Assembly: GCA_029062895.1 (NCBI GenBank)
Contig: JAIDPF010000039.1
Coordinates: 1 to 42,077, forward strand
Direction: 5' to 3'
Length of the DNA: 42,077 nucleotides
From: Lachnospiraceae bacterium
GTDB taxonomy: Bacteria; Bacillota; Clostridia; Lachnospirales; Lachnospiraceae
Positions within the stretch are counted from its first letter, which is position 1; each line of letters starts with the position of its first letter. This document shows positions 9,181-17,243 of the stretch, piece after piece. The notes beneath the pieces are model-generated. The model was not told where the DNA came from. It did no database searches and was given only the letters and a program-made list of their open reading frames with translations. Position numbers and translations under genes: made by a program.

Positions 9181-9765
9181 ATGGATTATCGTGAGGAGAT
9201 TAAAGATTATATCCGTGAAGAGATAGAAGTACTAGAGAAAATGGATGTAGAAGCTATCAATGACGCGTTAAATCTTCTGCATGATACGTTGCAAAAGGAA
9301 GGCAGTATCTATATTTTTGGTAATGGCGGCAGTTCCGCGACGGCATCTCATTTCCAGAATGATTTTAATAAAGGAATTTCAGAGCATACGGTGAAGAAAT
9401 TTCGGTTCCAGTGCCTGAATGACAATATAGCGACGGTTATGGCGATTGCCAATGATATCAGTTTTGACGAGGTATTCCGTTTTCAGCTTACCGGTAAGTT
9501 GAAGCCGGACGATATTGTGATCGCTATTTCAGGAAGCGGTAATTCCCGGAACGTGCTGAATGCGGTGGCATATGCCAGAGAACAGAACTGTAAGGTGATT
9601 GGACTGACAGGTTATGACGGAGGAAAACTGAAGGAGCTCTCCGATATCTCTCTGCATGTGCCGGTGAACAGCATGCAGATTACAGAGGATCTTCATATGG
9701 TTCTGGATCATTTAATGATGTCGGTCTTTTATAAGACATTATGCGGCATCCCGCATATGAAATGA
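9181..9765 (+). CDS. SIS-domain sugar-phosphate isomerase, GmhA-like
   Basis: A 194-residue cytoplasmic protein of the phosphoheptose isomerase type, which converts sedoheptulose-7-phosphate to heptose-7-phosphate. Family signatures are GNGGSSATASHFQNDF (phosphate-binding loop), ISGSGNSRNVLNA (second SIS loop), and the C-terminal helix with QITEDLHMVLDHL. Length equals the family's usual 190-200 residues. AAGGAAT stands about 10 nt before the ATG. No heptose kinase or nucleotidyltransferase lies nearby, so the real substrate could be another sugar phosphate. The only surface-glycan neighbour is the LicD-like gene 8 kb away. Related SIS proteins (GmhA and DiaA types) are hard to separate by eye; the domain is certain, the reaction less so. 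Confidence 0.82.
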   Translation: MDYREEIKDYIREEIEVLEKMDVEAINDALNLLHDTLQKEGSIYIFGNGGSSATASHFQNDFNKGISEHTVKKFRFQCLNDNIATVMAIANDISFDEVFRFQLTGKLKPDDIVIAISGSGNSRNVLNAVAYAREQNCKVIGLTGYDGGKLKELSDISLHVPVNSMQITEDLHMVLDHLMMSVFYKTLCGIPHMK

Positions 9766-9787
9766 CGGATGGTGTGGGCAGAATTTG

Positions 9788-9817
9788 TTGACATGGGGTT
9801 AGATTGAAAAATAAGAT
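9788..9817 (+). promoter_or_regulatory. Promoter of the HD-GYP gene with its -10 inside an inverted repeat
   Basis: TTGACA (9788-9793), an 18-nt spacer and TAAGAT (9812-9817, 4/6 match) form a plausible sigma-A promoter about 70 nt ahead of the HD-GYP start codon. The -10 lies inside the left arm of the inverted repeat at 9802-9837. Confidence 0.45.
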
Positions 9818-9837
9818 TGATATCTTATTTTTCAATC
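9802..9837. repeat. Perfect 16-bp inverted repeat with 4-nt loop
   Basis: Arms 9802-9817 and 9822-9837 are exact reverse complements, separated by TGAT. The stem is AT-rich and not followed by a T-run, so it is not a typical terminator of the SIS gene. Its overlap with a -10 hexamer suggests an operator or a structured leader. Confidence 0.8.
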
Positions 9838-9887
9838 AGCAATGCAATATAAACTGAGGAAAATAGAGATAGTATGGAGGTTACCAA

Positions 9888-11012
9888 ATGAAGTTTGTCC
9901 CAACAGAGAATTTAAAACCGGGGATGCGGCTTGCAAGGCCGATCTTTAACAAAAAGGGTGTCATGCTTTATGAACGCGATACCAAGTTGACGCCGCAGGG
10001 TATCAGCAGCGTCCGTAATTTTGAACTGATCGGTATCTATGTTTTAGAGCCGGCGGAGCCTCTGCCGCCAATGACAGAGGACGATCGTGAGTTTGAACGT
10101 TTTCAGACGATGTCCGTTTTTGTTTTACAGGAGATTATTGAAAATATTTTAAATGGTGAAGCGCCGCAGAAGCTAAACCAGCTCTCACAGGAGATCTTAG
10201 CGAAGTTTTCTGTGAAAGACGAGAAGTTTACCTTTATGCAGAATCTGCGGAGCAGACAGGATATGGTCTATAAACATTCCCTGAATGTCGCGATTTTAGC
10301 GGCCGCGATTGCAGGCAAAATGAATATCAGTCTTGCAAGACAGAGGTCTATTGTTATGACGGCGCTTTTACACGATATTGGGAGACTCAAACTGTCAGAA
10401 AATATTGCCCAGAAATCGGTGGCTGATTTAACGGAGGAAGAGAAAGAAACGGTATTTTTATGTCTGGAAAACGGCTATTTAATGCTAAAGGACAATGGAA
10501 ATATCAATCATGAAGTCCTTCGGAATACACAGACGTTTATCAAGACCCTGAGGGAGATTAAAACGCTGGAAGCCGGCAAGATGCTGACGAAAAACAATCT
10601 TGAGACAGAGATCTTAAAGGTGGCATATTATTTTGATGAGCTGACCGCGATGAAATATGGAGAGGAACCGCAGTCGGATATTGCTGCTTACCAGTATTTA
10701 AAGCACCCTAAGAATCAGATGAATTCACAGGTTGTCAAAGTGTTGTCGCAGGTGATCCACCTTGTGCCGCCCGGATGCAGTGTTCAATTTACGAATGGTG
10801 AGAAGGGAATTGTACTGACAGAAAATGATGATGATATCCTCCGGCCGTTTGTGCTCAATTTTAGCAGCAATCAGATTTATAATCTTGCGGATGGAAAAAC
10901 ATTTGAGCAGTTTCAGATTAAAGATGTGTTAAAAACACTGGATAATCGTTACCTTATGGTAGACGAATATCAGAAATATCTGGATTCTCTGAAAAGCGGA
11001 GAAAGCAAATGA
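9888..11012 (+). CDS. HD-domain protein, degenerate HD-GYP type
   Basis: A 374-residue cytoplasmic protein. An N-terminal segment starting MKFVPTENLKPGMRLARPIF is typical of proteins with a C-terminal HD-GYP domain. Then comes an HD core: KHSLNVAILAAAIA and LLHDIGRLKL, with the HD pair at residues 162-163. True HD-GYP enzymes degrade cyclic-di-GMP and carry HDIGK, HHE and GYP motifs. Here the Lys is replaced by Arg, and no HHExxxGxGYP sequence is seen in the region where it should lie (ENGYLML onward). Catalysis is therefore doubtful, and a nucleotide-sensing role is equally possible. GGAGG is 7 nt upstream of the ATG. Its stop overlaps the Nudix start (ATGA), so the two are translationally coupled. 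Confidence 0.8.
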   Translation: MKFVPTENLKPGMRLARPIFNKKGVMLYERDTKLTPQGISSVRNFELIGIYVLEPAEPLPPMTEDDREFERFQTMSVFVLQEIIENILNGEAPQKLNQLSQEILAKFSVKDEKFTFMQNLRSRQDMVYKHSLNVAILAAAIAGKMNISLARQRSIVMTALLHDIGRLKLSENIAQKSVADLTEEEKETVFLCLENGYLMLKDNGNINHEVLRNTQTFIKTLREIKTLEAGKMLTKNNLETEILKVAYYFDELTAMKYGEEPQSDIAAYQYLKHPKNQMNSQVVKVLSQVIHLVPPGCSVQFTNGEKGIVLTENDDDILRPFVLNFSSNQIYNLADGKTFEQFQIKDVLKTLDNRYLMVDEYQKYLDSLKSGESK

Positions 11013-11626
11013 AAAAATATAAGGATATTCAGTCGTTATTTCAGAATAAATATCTCAATTTTTATCATATGGACGCGATGACTGATTCGGGAAAAACATT
11101 TGACTATTATTTTGCGTCCAGAAATTCCAAAGATAGTATTAAGGCAGTGACAGGAAGCACAAAGGCGGAAGGTGTGGTCATTTATCCCATTTGGAAGGAG
11201 GAACCGGACAAGATCGTGCTGATCAGGCAGTATCGTTATCCGGTGGGAGATATGATATATGAATTGCCGGCGGGTCTGATTGATGTTGGAGAGGATGCGT
11301 CGCAGGCGGCCATCAGAGAGATGCAGGAGGAGACGGGGTTTTCCTTGGAAGTATATAAAGGGGGAGCAGAATATTACCGCAGACCGTTTTATATGGGGGC
11401 AGGATATACGGACGAGGCATGTCAGGTGGTATTTGGTTATGCAAGCGGAGTGTGGAATCGGCAGAAATTAGAGGATACGGAGTCGATCAGAGTTTTGCTG
11501 GCAGATAAACAGGAAGTCAGCCGGATTCTGACGGAAGAAAAAGTCTCTTTGAGGATGGCATATCTGATGATGAATTTTCTGCAGGCGGATTCGAAAGATC
11601 CGTTTGCTTTTCTTTCCGCGAAGTGA
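11009..11626 (+). CDS. Nudix hydrolase, ADP-ribose pyrophosphatase-like
   Basis: A 205-residue cytoplasmic enzyme with a complete Nudix box at residues 89-111: G-x5-E-x7-REMQEETGF, fitting GX5EX7REUXEEXGU exactly. The lead-in RQYRYPVGDMIYELPAG is typical of the ADP-ribose/ADP-sugar pyrophosphatase branch, which splits nucleoside-diphosphate sugars to a sugar phosphate and a nucleotide. The start codon overlaps the HD-domain gene stop by four bases. The beta-mannosidase begins only 43 nt downstream, so this pair may be read into the mannan genes. Hydrolysis of a sugar nucleotide linked to mannose-1-phosphate metabolism is possible, but that is speculation. Confidence 0.88.
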   Translation: MKKYKDIQSLFQNKYLNFYHMDAMTDSGKTFDYYFASRNSKDSIKAVTGSTKAEGVVIYPIWKEEPDKIVLIRQYRYPVGDMIYELPAGLIDVGEDASQAAIREMQEETGFSLEVYKGGAEYYRRPFYMGAGYTDEACQVVFGYASGVWNRQKLEDTESIRVLLADKQEVSRILTEEKVSLRMAYLMMNFLQADSKDPFAFLSAK

Positions 11627-11668
11627 TAGTAACTTTTGCAGGAAAAAGGTCATAGAGAGGAAAAACGT

Positions 11669-14600
11669 ATGATAAAGGAAAGTTTAAATGAAGCCGGTTG
11701 GAAGATGAAAGCTGCTTCCGGCAAGATTTATGATACAACGGTACCGGGATCGGTGATGTCTGTGCTGCTTGACGCGGGTGTGATGGAGGATCCGTATTAT
11801 CGGGAGAACGAAAAAGATACCCTAGCGTTATTTGAAAAGGATTATGAGTTTTTCTGCAATTTTTCTGTCAGCGGCGCGCATATGCAGGAGGATATGATCG
11901 AGTTGGTATTTTACGGACTGGATACGCTGGCGGAGATCTATCTAAACGGCAGACTTCTTGCGTCTACTTCTGATATGCACAGAACCTTCCGTTTCAGTGT
12001 AAAACAGCAGGTCCGCTTGGGAGCCAATGAACTTCGGGTGATATTACATTCACCACTGGCGTATCTTAAGAACTATAAACCTGAAAAGGGAAAAGAGATT
12101 GATTATACTGCCTGCGGCGCCATTAGGGGAAACCAGTATCTTAGAAAGGCACATTCCATGTTTGGCTGGGACTGGGGTCCACAGCTTCCTGATGCCGGGA
12201 TTTTCCGAAGTGTAGAGCTGCACAGCTATTCCAAAGCGAGGATCAAGGATATTCGTATTAGTCAGGAGCATCGGCGGGAGGGAGTCATGGTGACGATCGA
12301 TCCGGTTCTGCAGATGTTTGATAATATTCCCGTGGAGATCGAAGTTCAGATGACCGGACAGAAGCCGGTCTCGGTTCTGACAAGGATGCCGGAAGGAAAC
12401 GGCGCAATCACATCTTATGGAGAAAATAAGATACAGATTATGGTCGAGCACCCGGAGCTTTGGTGGCCGAATGGCATCGGTGAGCATCCCTTATATACGA
12501 TTACCATCCGAATCAAGAAAGCGGATTATCTTTATGATGAGAAGACGATGCGGATCGGTCTGCGTACACTGACAGTTTCTCAAAAAGAAGATGAATTCGG
12601 AGAGGAATTTGCTTTCTGTGTCAATGGAGTGAAGATCTTTGCCATGGGCGCGGATTATATCCCGGAGGATTGTATCTATTCAAGGATCACGAAAGAACGT
12701 CTTACGATGCTGGTAGACAGTGCGGCGCGCGCGAATTATAACTGCTTAAGGGTATGGGGCGGCGGTTATTATCCTTCCGATGATTTTTATGACCTTTGTG
12801 ATGAGTATGGCATCATTGTCTGGCAGGATCTGATGTATGCCTGCAATGTATATGAGCTGACACCGGAGCTGGAGGAGAATATTGTCGCGGAAGCGCGGGA
12901 TAATGTCGAGAGGCTGCGCCATCACGCCTGTCTTGGACTTTGGTGTGGTAACAATGAGATTGAATCCGGTTGGAGTCACTGGCCTGATTTTCAGAAGGAA
13001 AAGCCTGCGCTGCGGGCGGATTATATCAAGATCTTTGAATATCTCCTGCCAAAGACGGTAAAGGAAGCAGACGGAGAAACATTTTACTGGCCTTCGTCTC
13101 CGTCATCGGGCGGCTGCTTTGACGCGCCGGACGATGAAAACCGCGGAGATGCGCATTATTGGGATGTATGGCACGGTCAGAAGCCGTTTGAGGACTACAA
13201 GGAGCATTATTTCCGCTTTTTATCAGAATTTGGTTTTCAATCGATTCCCTCCATGAAGACGATCAGAACCTTCACGGAGCCGGAAGACCGTAATATTTTT
13301 TCGCCAGTTATGGAAAGTCACCAGAAAAATGGTTGGGCAAATGGAAAGATCTTATATTATCTGTCAGAAAATTTTCTTTATCCAAAGGATTTTGAAAGCC
13401 TGCTCTATGTCAGCCAGATATTGCAGGGAATGGCAATCAAGTTTGGGGTGGAACATTTCAGACAGAATCGTGGCAGATGCATGGGCACCCTGTACTGGCA
13501 GATGAATGACAACTGGCCGGTGGTGTCCTGGTCCAGTATTGATTATTTTGGACGTTGGAAGGCGCTGCATTATATGGCAAGACGTTTTTATGCGCCTATC
13601 GCCGGAAGCATCCGGAAGGAAGGTAATAAGCTGACGGCCTATGTAGATAATGGAAGTCTTACGGACGTCAACTGTAAGCTGGAACTGCTGCTGTGGGATA
13701 TGGATGGGAAGGAACTGTCCCGTCATACGGAGAGTAAACGAAGCTATCATGGCAAAGTTGCGGTATTTGAGACCTGCGATGCTACAAGGATGATAGAAAA
13801 GTACGGGGAACGTAATATATACGCGGAAGCGGTATTTATCTATGGAGATGGCATCATCCAGGTAGAGGCGGAGACGTTTGTGCCTTATAAACATCTTTCG
13901 CTGAAGCCTGCCCGGATCAGTCGGGAGATTGTAGAAGAAGAGGAACTGTTTCGGATCATTTTGACGACAGATGCGTTCGCTCCTTATGTGTTTTTGGATT
14001 TAAAGGATGCGGACGGAATCTTTAGCGACAATGCATTTCATATGACACCGGGATTTAATTATGAAGTGGTCTTGGAGAAGAAAGATATCTTTCGTGGTGA
14101 GATTGTGGATGCGGCAGCTCTGGCAAACCAGTTGACGGTTACCTGCCTGCAGGATTCCTATATGGATCTGGAGGAGTCGAAAGCGGTGCTTTCAGTGGTG
14201 AATGGGGAAGTATCTCCGGAAACTGCTTTGGAGACAGTGGAAAGTGAAGTCGCGGTATCTGCAGTAGATGGTGGCAATGATTTGACGAATAAAGAAACTG
14301 GGACGGAGCAGGTGGAAAAACCTGCAGAGGCAATACAGACCATAGAACAGCCGGAGATGCCAGTGTATATAACAGAAGAATTGACAGGGAAGGTCGTTCA
14401 AGAGACGGAAAAACCGGAATCAGTAAGGGAGGACACTCAGGGGACGAAGGAACCGGAACTGACAGAGGAGAATACCCGCGGGATAGAAGAGCCGGATGAA
14501 ATAGTACAGACAGAACCGATAGAAGAAGAATTTGACGAGGAAAAGGCGATACAGGAGGTTCTTGGACAGATCAAAAAGACGGTTCAGGAACGCAATATGG

Positions 14601-14830
14601 GAACGCTGTCAGAACAGTCTGCAGAAACTTCTATGTCGGAAACACTGCCGGAACAATCGGCTGAAGGATCCGGGCAGATGCAGCTACAGGATCAATCGGT
14701 TGAAACATCCGATTCGGAGCAGACTCAGAGTGACGATGACGAAGAAAAACTGACAGAGGCGACAGGCCATCAGGTTTCGTCGGGAGGCAGAAAGAAAGAT
14801 AGGAAGAAGAACCGGAAGGGACGGAGATAA
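11669..14830 (+). CDS. GH2 beta-mannosidase with long disordered C-terminal tail
   Basis: Family 2 beta-mannosidases release mannose from the non-reducing end of manno-oligosaccharides. The enzyme shows the N-terminal jelly-roll region (GWDWGPQLPDAGIFR) and the barrel signatures NYNCLRVWGGGYYPSDDFYD, WCGNNEIESGW (acid/base Glu430) and SEFGFQSIPS (nucleophile Glu520). There is no signal peptide, so it acts in the cytoplasm on imported sugars. The family normally ends around 830-850 residues. This protein has 1053, and residues after about 830 are a Glu/Thr/Gln/Ser-rich low-complexity tail with imperfect repeats, closing in a basic KKDRKKNRKGRR end. The start at 11669 is supported by AGAGG 8 nt upstream; the longer frame at 11636 lacks this. 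GH36 follows after 39 nt, indicating an operon. Confidence 0.93.
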   Translation: MIKESLNEAGWKMKAASGKIYDTTVPGSVMSVLLDAGVMEDPYYRENEKDTLALFEKDYEFFCNFSVSGAHMQEDMIELVFYGLDTLAEIYLNGRLLASTSDMHRTFRFSVKQQVRLGANELRVILHSPLAYLKNYKPEKGKEIDYTACGAIRGNQYLRKAHSMFGWDWGPQLPDAGIFRSVELHSYSKARIKDIRISQEHRREGVMVTIDPVLQMFDNIPVEIEVQMTGQKPVSVLTRMPEGNGAITSYGENKIQIMVEHPELWWPNGIGEHPLYTITIRIKKADYLYDEKTMRIGLRTLTVSQKEDEFGEEFAFCVNGVKIFAMGADYIPEDCIYSRITKERLTMLVDSAARANYNCLRVWGGGYYPSDDFYDLCDEYGIIVWQDLMYACNVYELTPELEENIVAEARDNVERLRHHACLGLWCGNNEIESGWSHWPDFQKEKPALRADYIKIFEYLLPKTVKEADGETFYWPSSPSSGGCFDAPDDENRGDAHYWDVWHGQKPFEDYKEHYFRFLSEFGFQSIPSMKTIRTFTEPEDRNIFSPVMESHQKNGWANGKILYYLSENFLYPKDFESLLYVSQILQGMAIKFGVEHFRQNRGRCMGTLYWQMNDNWPVVSWSSIDYFGRWKALHYMARRFYAPIAGSIRKEGNKLTAYVDNGSLTDVNCKLELLLWDMDGKELSRHTESKRSYHGKVAVFETCDATRMIEKYGERNIYAEAVFIYGDGIIQVEAETFVPYKHLSLKPARISREIVEEEELFRIILTTDAFAPYVFLDLKDADGIFSDNAFHMTPGFNYEVVLEKKDIFRGEIVDAAALANQLTVTCLQDSYMDLEESKAVLSVVNGEVSPETALETVESEVAVSAVDGGNDLTNKETGTEQVEKPAEAIQTIEQPEMPVYITEELTGKVVQETEKPESVREDTQGTKEPELTEENTRGIEEPDEIVQTEPIEEEFDEEKAIQEVLGQIKKTVQERNMGTLSEQSAETSMSETLPEQSAEGSGQMQLQDQSVETSDSEQTQSDDDEEKLTEATGHQVSSGGRKKDRKKNRKGRR

Positions 14831-14869
14831 GAACAAAAGTATATTAGCGGATAAAGGGGAACAGAAATC

Positions 14870-17170
14870 ATGGGGATTATATATCATGAAAAAGAACGGG
14901 TATTTGGCATTAATACACCGAATACTTCTTATTTGATCGGCGTCGTAGATGCGGCTGATCCGACGGATGGCAGCAGCGCTGACACGGTCGTTAGCAAAGA
15001 AGTACCTTCCCACGGAGGTTCGTCTGCCTGTGGCGGTTATGTGGGACATATGTATTATGGGAAGAGGATACGGGATGTTGAACTGCCGTATCTTCTTAGG
15101 ATTGATGAGCCGCCTTATGTTCCGTCAGTGAATAAAAGGGATAAGCTTAGTTTTTTAGATTCTTTTCCTATGGAATACCCGACGCACGGGATAGGTGATT
15201 TCAGGGAAGACTGTATGGAAGTGCGAACCAGAGCAGGGCATACAGCGTTGGAGCTTTCCTATGTCGGATATAAACTGCAAAAGGGGAAGCCAAAACTGGA
15301 AGGTCTTCCCGCAACCTTTGGAACAGAAGAGGATTGTGAGACACTCTGCCTGTTTCTGGAGGATAGGGTACTCTCTCTGAAAGTCGAATTGTATTATAGT
15401 ACATTTTCGGATAATGATGGGATTGCAAGAAGCGTCAGGGTGATCAATGAAGGCAGTGAGGAAATCTATCTGACCAAAGTGCTTTCCGCTTGTCTTGATA
15501 TGGATAATAAAGATTTTGAATTGCTGACGCTGCATGGATCGTGGGCCAGAGAGCGCCATATTCAGCGTAATCCCGTGGGGTACGGTTTTCAGGGTGTATC
15601 TTCCGTCCGCGGCGAGTCGTCTCATCAGCATCACCCGTTTTTGGGATTGCTGACCAAGGGGGCGACGCAGGAGGAAGGCGAGGTATATGGTCTTCATTTT
15701 GTCTATTCTGGCAATTTTACAGGACTGGTCTATCGAGGTCAGTTTGACAATATCCGTGCTATGATGGGAATTAACGGCAGCGATTTTTGCTGGAAACTGC
15801 TGCCGGGAGAAGCATTTACCGCGCCGGAAGTGATTCTCACTTATTCCGCCCATGGTCTTGGGGATATGACAAGATGTTATCATGACTTGTATCGTAATCA
15901 TCTGATCAGAAGCAGCTACAAGGATCGGAAGCGCCCTATCCTGATCAATAACTGGGAAGCGACGTATTTTGATTTTACAACGGAGAAGCTGCTAGACATT
16001 GCAAAGGAGGCATCAAAACAGGGGATAGAGATGCTTGTAATGGATGACGGTTGGTTTGGTAACCGCTGCGACGATAACCGTGCCTTGGGCGACTGGTTTG
16101 TGAATGAAGATAAATTAAAAGGCGGACTTTCGTATCTTGTGTCAGAAGTCAATAAACTGGGTATGAAATTTGGCATTTGGTTTGAACCGGAGATGATCTC
16201 ACCGGATTCTGATCTGTACCGCGCGCATCCTGACTGGGCGATCGCCGTTCCCGGAAGGGAGGCGGGGCTGTGCCGCTGCCAGTATGTCTTAGATCTAACC
16301 AGACAAGAAATCGTTGAGTATGTGTGGGAACGATTATGCAATATTCTGGAAAGTGCAAATATTGAATATGTAAAATGGGATATGAACCGACAGCTTGCTG
16401 ATCTTGGAAGTATTGATCTTCCGGCGGACCGGATGGGCGAGCTGTGCCATCGCTATGTACTGGCTGTTTATGAACTGCAGGAGCGTCTTGTGACGAAGTT
16501 TCCGGATCTGTTATTGGAGAATTGTTCCGGTGGCGGCGCGAGATTTGATCCGGGCATGCTGTATTACAGCCCGCAGATATGGTGTTCCGATGATACGGAT
16601 GCTATCGAGCGTCTGATGATTCAGGAAGGGACGGCGCTGATCTATCCGCTTTCCTGTATGGGGGCGCATGTCAGTGACTGCCCGAATCATGCGGTGGGCA
16701 GGACGACACCCTTTGAGACAAGAGGCTATGTGGCGCTTACAGGAACCTTTGGATATGAACTGGATATTACTAAGATACCGGAAGAAGACCGGAATATGAT
16801 TCCAAAGCAGGTGAAGATGTATCATAAGTTCCATATGCTGATCAGTCAGGGGGATTATTACCGGATCGCTTCCTATGCGGACAATCACGAGTGGGATTGT
16901 TATATGATAGTAAATAAAGAAAAGACCGAAGCGCTGCTGATTTATATTCAGGTATTGCGGCAGCCAAACTGCCATTCCAGAATTTTTTCCTGCAAAGGTC
17001 TGTCATCGGATAAAAAGTATGATATTTTCCGTTATGATATGGAAAGCGGAGAGGATACGCCGTTTGGCAGTGCTTCATTGTATGGGGAAACATTGATGAA
17101 TGCAGGGATTCGCATCAAGAGCCTCTGGGGCGATCATCAGGGGATGATGTTGCATTTTGTAGGGCAATAG
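14870..17170 (+). CDS. GH36 alpha-galactosidase
   Basis: A 766-residue cytoplasmic alpha-galactosidase that removes alpha-1,6-galactose branches from galactomanno-oligosaccharides or raffinose-type sugars. Family 36 signatures are present: the N-terminal beta-sandwich region ending YRNHLIR, NNWEATYFDF, the WFGNRCDDNRALGDW segment, YVKWDMNR with nucleophile Asp504, and ENCSGGGARFDPGML followed by CSDDTDAIERL with acid/base Asp574. The 70-residue spacing between the two catalytic aspartates equals that of characterised bacterial members. Length fits the 720-750 residue subgroup. There is no signal peptide, consistent with action after import. AAGGGG lies 10 nt upstream of the ATG. It is the second gene of the mannosidase operon. 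Confidence 0.95.
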   Translation: MGIIYHEKERVFGINTPNTSYLIGVVDAADPTDGSSADTVVSKEVPSHGGSSACGGYVGHMYYGKRIRDVELPYLLRIDEPPYVPSVNKRDKLSFLDSFPMEYPTHGIGDFREDCMEVRTRAGHTALELSYVGYKLQKGKPKLEGLPATFGTEEDCETLCLFLEDRVLSLKVELYYSTFSDNDGIARSVRVINEGSEEIYLTKVLSACLDMDNKDFELLTLHGSWARERHIQRNPVGYGFQGVSSVRGESSHQHHPFLGLLTKGATQEEGEVYGLHFVYSGNFTGLVYRGQFDNIRAMMGINGSDFCWKLLPGEAFTAPEVILTYSAHGLGDMTRCYHDLYRNHLIRSSYKDRKRPILINNWEATYFDFTTEKLLDIAKEASKQGIEMLVMDDGWFGNRCDDNRALGDWFVNEDKLKGGLSYLVSEVNKLGMKFGIWFEPEMISPDSDLYRAHPDWAIAVPGREAGLCRCQYVLDLTRQEIVEYVWERLCNILESANIEYVKWDMNRQLADLGSIDLPADRMGELCHRYVLAVYELQERLVTKFPDLLLENCSGGGARFDPGMLYYSPQIWCSDDTDAIERLMIQEGTALIYPLSCMGAHVSDCPNHAVGRTTPFETRGYVALTGTFGYELDITKIPEEDRNMIPKQVKMYHKFHMLISQGDYYRIASYADNHEWDCYMIVNKEKTEALLIYIQVLRQPNCHSRIFSCKGLSSDKKYDIFRYDMESGEDTPFGSASLYGETLMNAGIRIKSLWGDHQGMMLHFVGQ

Positions 17171-17178
17171 GGTATACT
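17150..17178 (+). promoter_or_regulatory. Possible internal promoter before the lipoprotein-epimerase genes
   Basis: TTGCAT (17150-17155), a 17-nt spacer and TATACT (17173-17178, 5/6) overlap the end of the alpha-galactosidase gene. Directly after it, at 17178-17191, TGTACGCGAAAGCA resembles a CcpA cre site (TG, central CG and terminal CA conserved, with two or three deviations). Both assignments are by eye. Confidence 0.35.
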
Positions 17179-17243
17179 GTACGCGAAAGCACTGCAGATT
17201 TTTTGTTGATTTACTAGGAGTTAAAAATGAGGAGGAGTACATT

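Noticed and set aside
9802-9837. Terminator for the SIS-domain gene
   Set aside because: The stem is AT-rich and has no following T-run; the promoter overlap makes an operator or leader hairpin more likely.
15155-15901. 248-codon open frame on the minus strand
   Set aside because: Antisense to the GH36 gene, no start signal and no domain; shadow frame.
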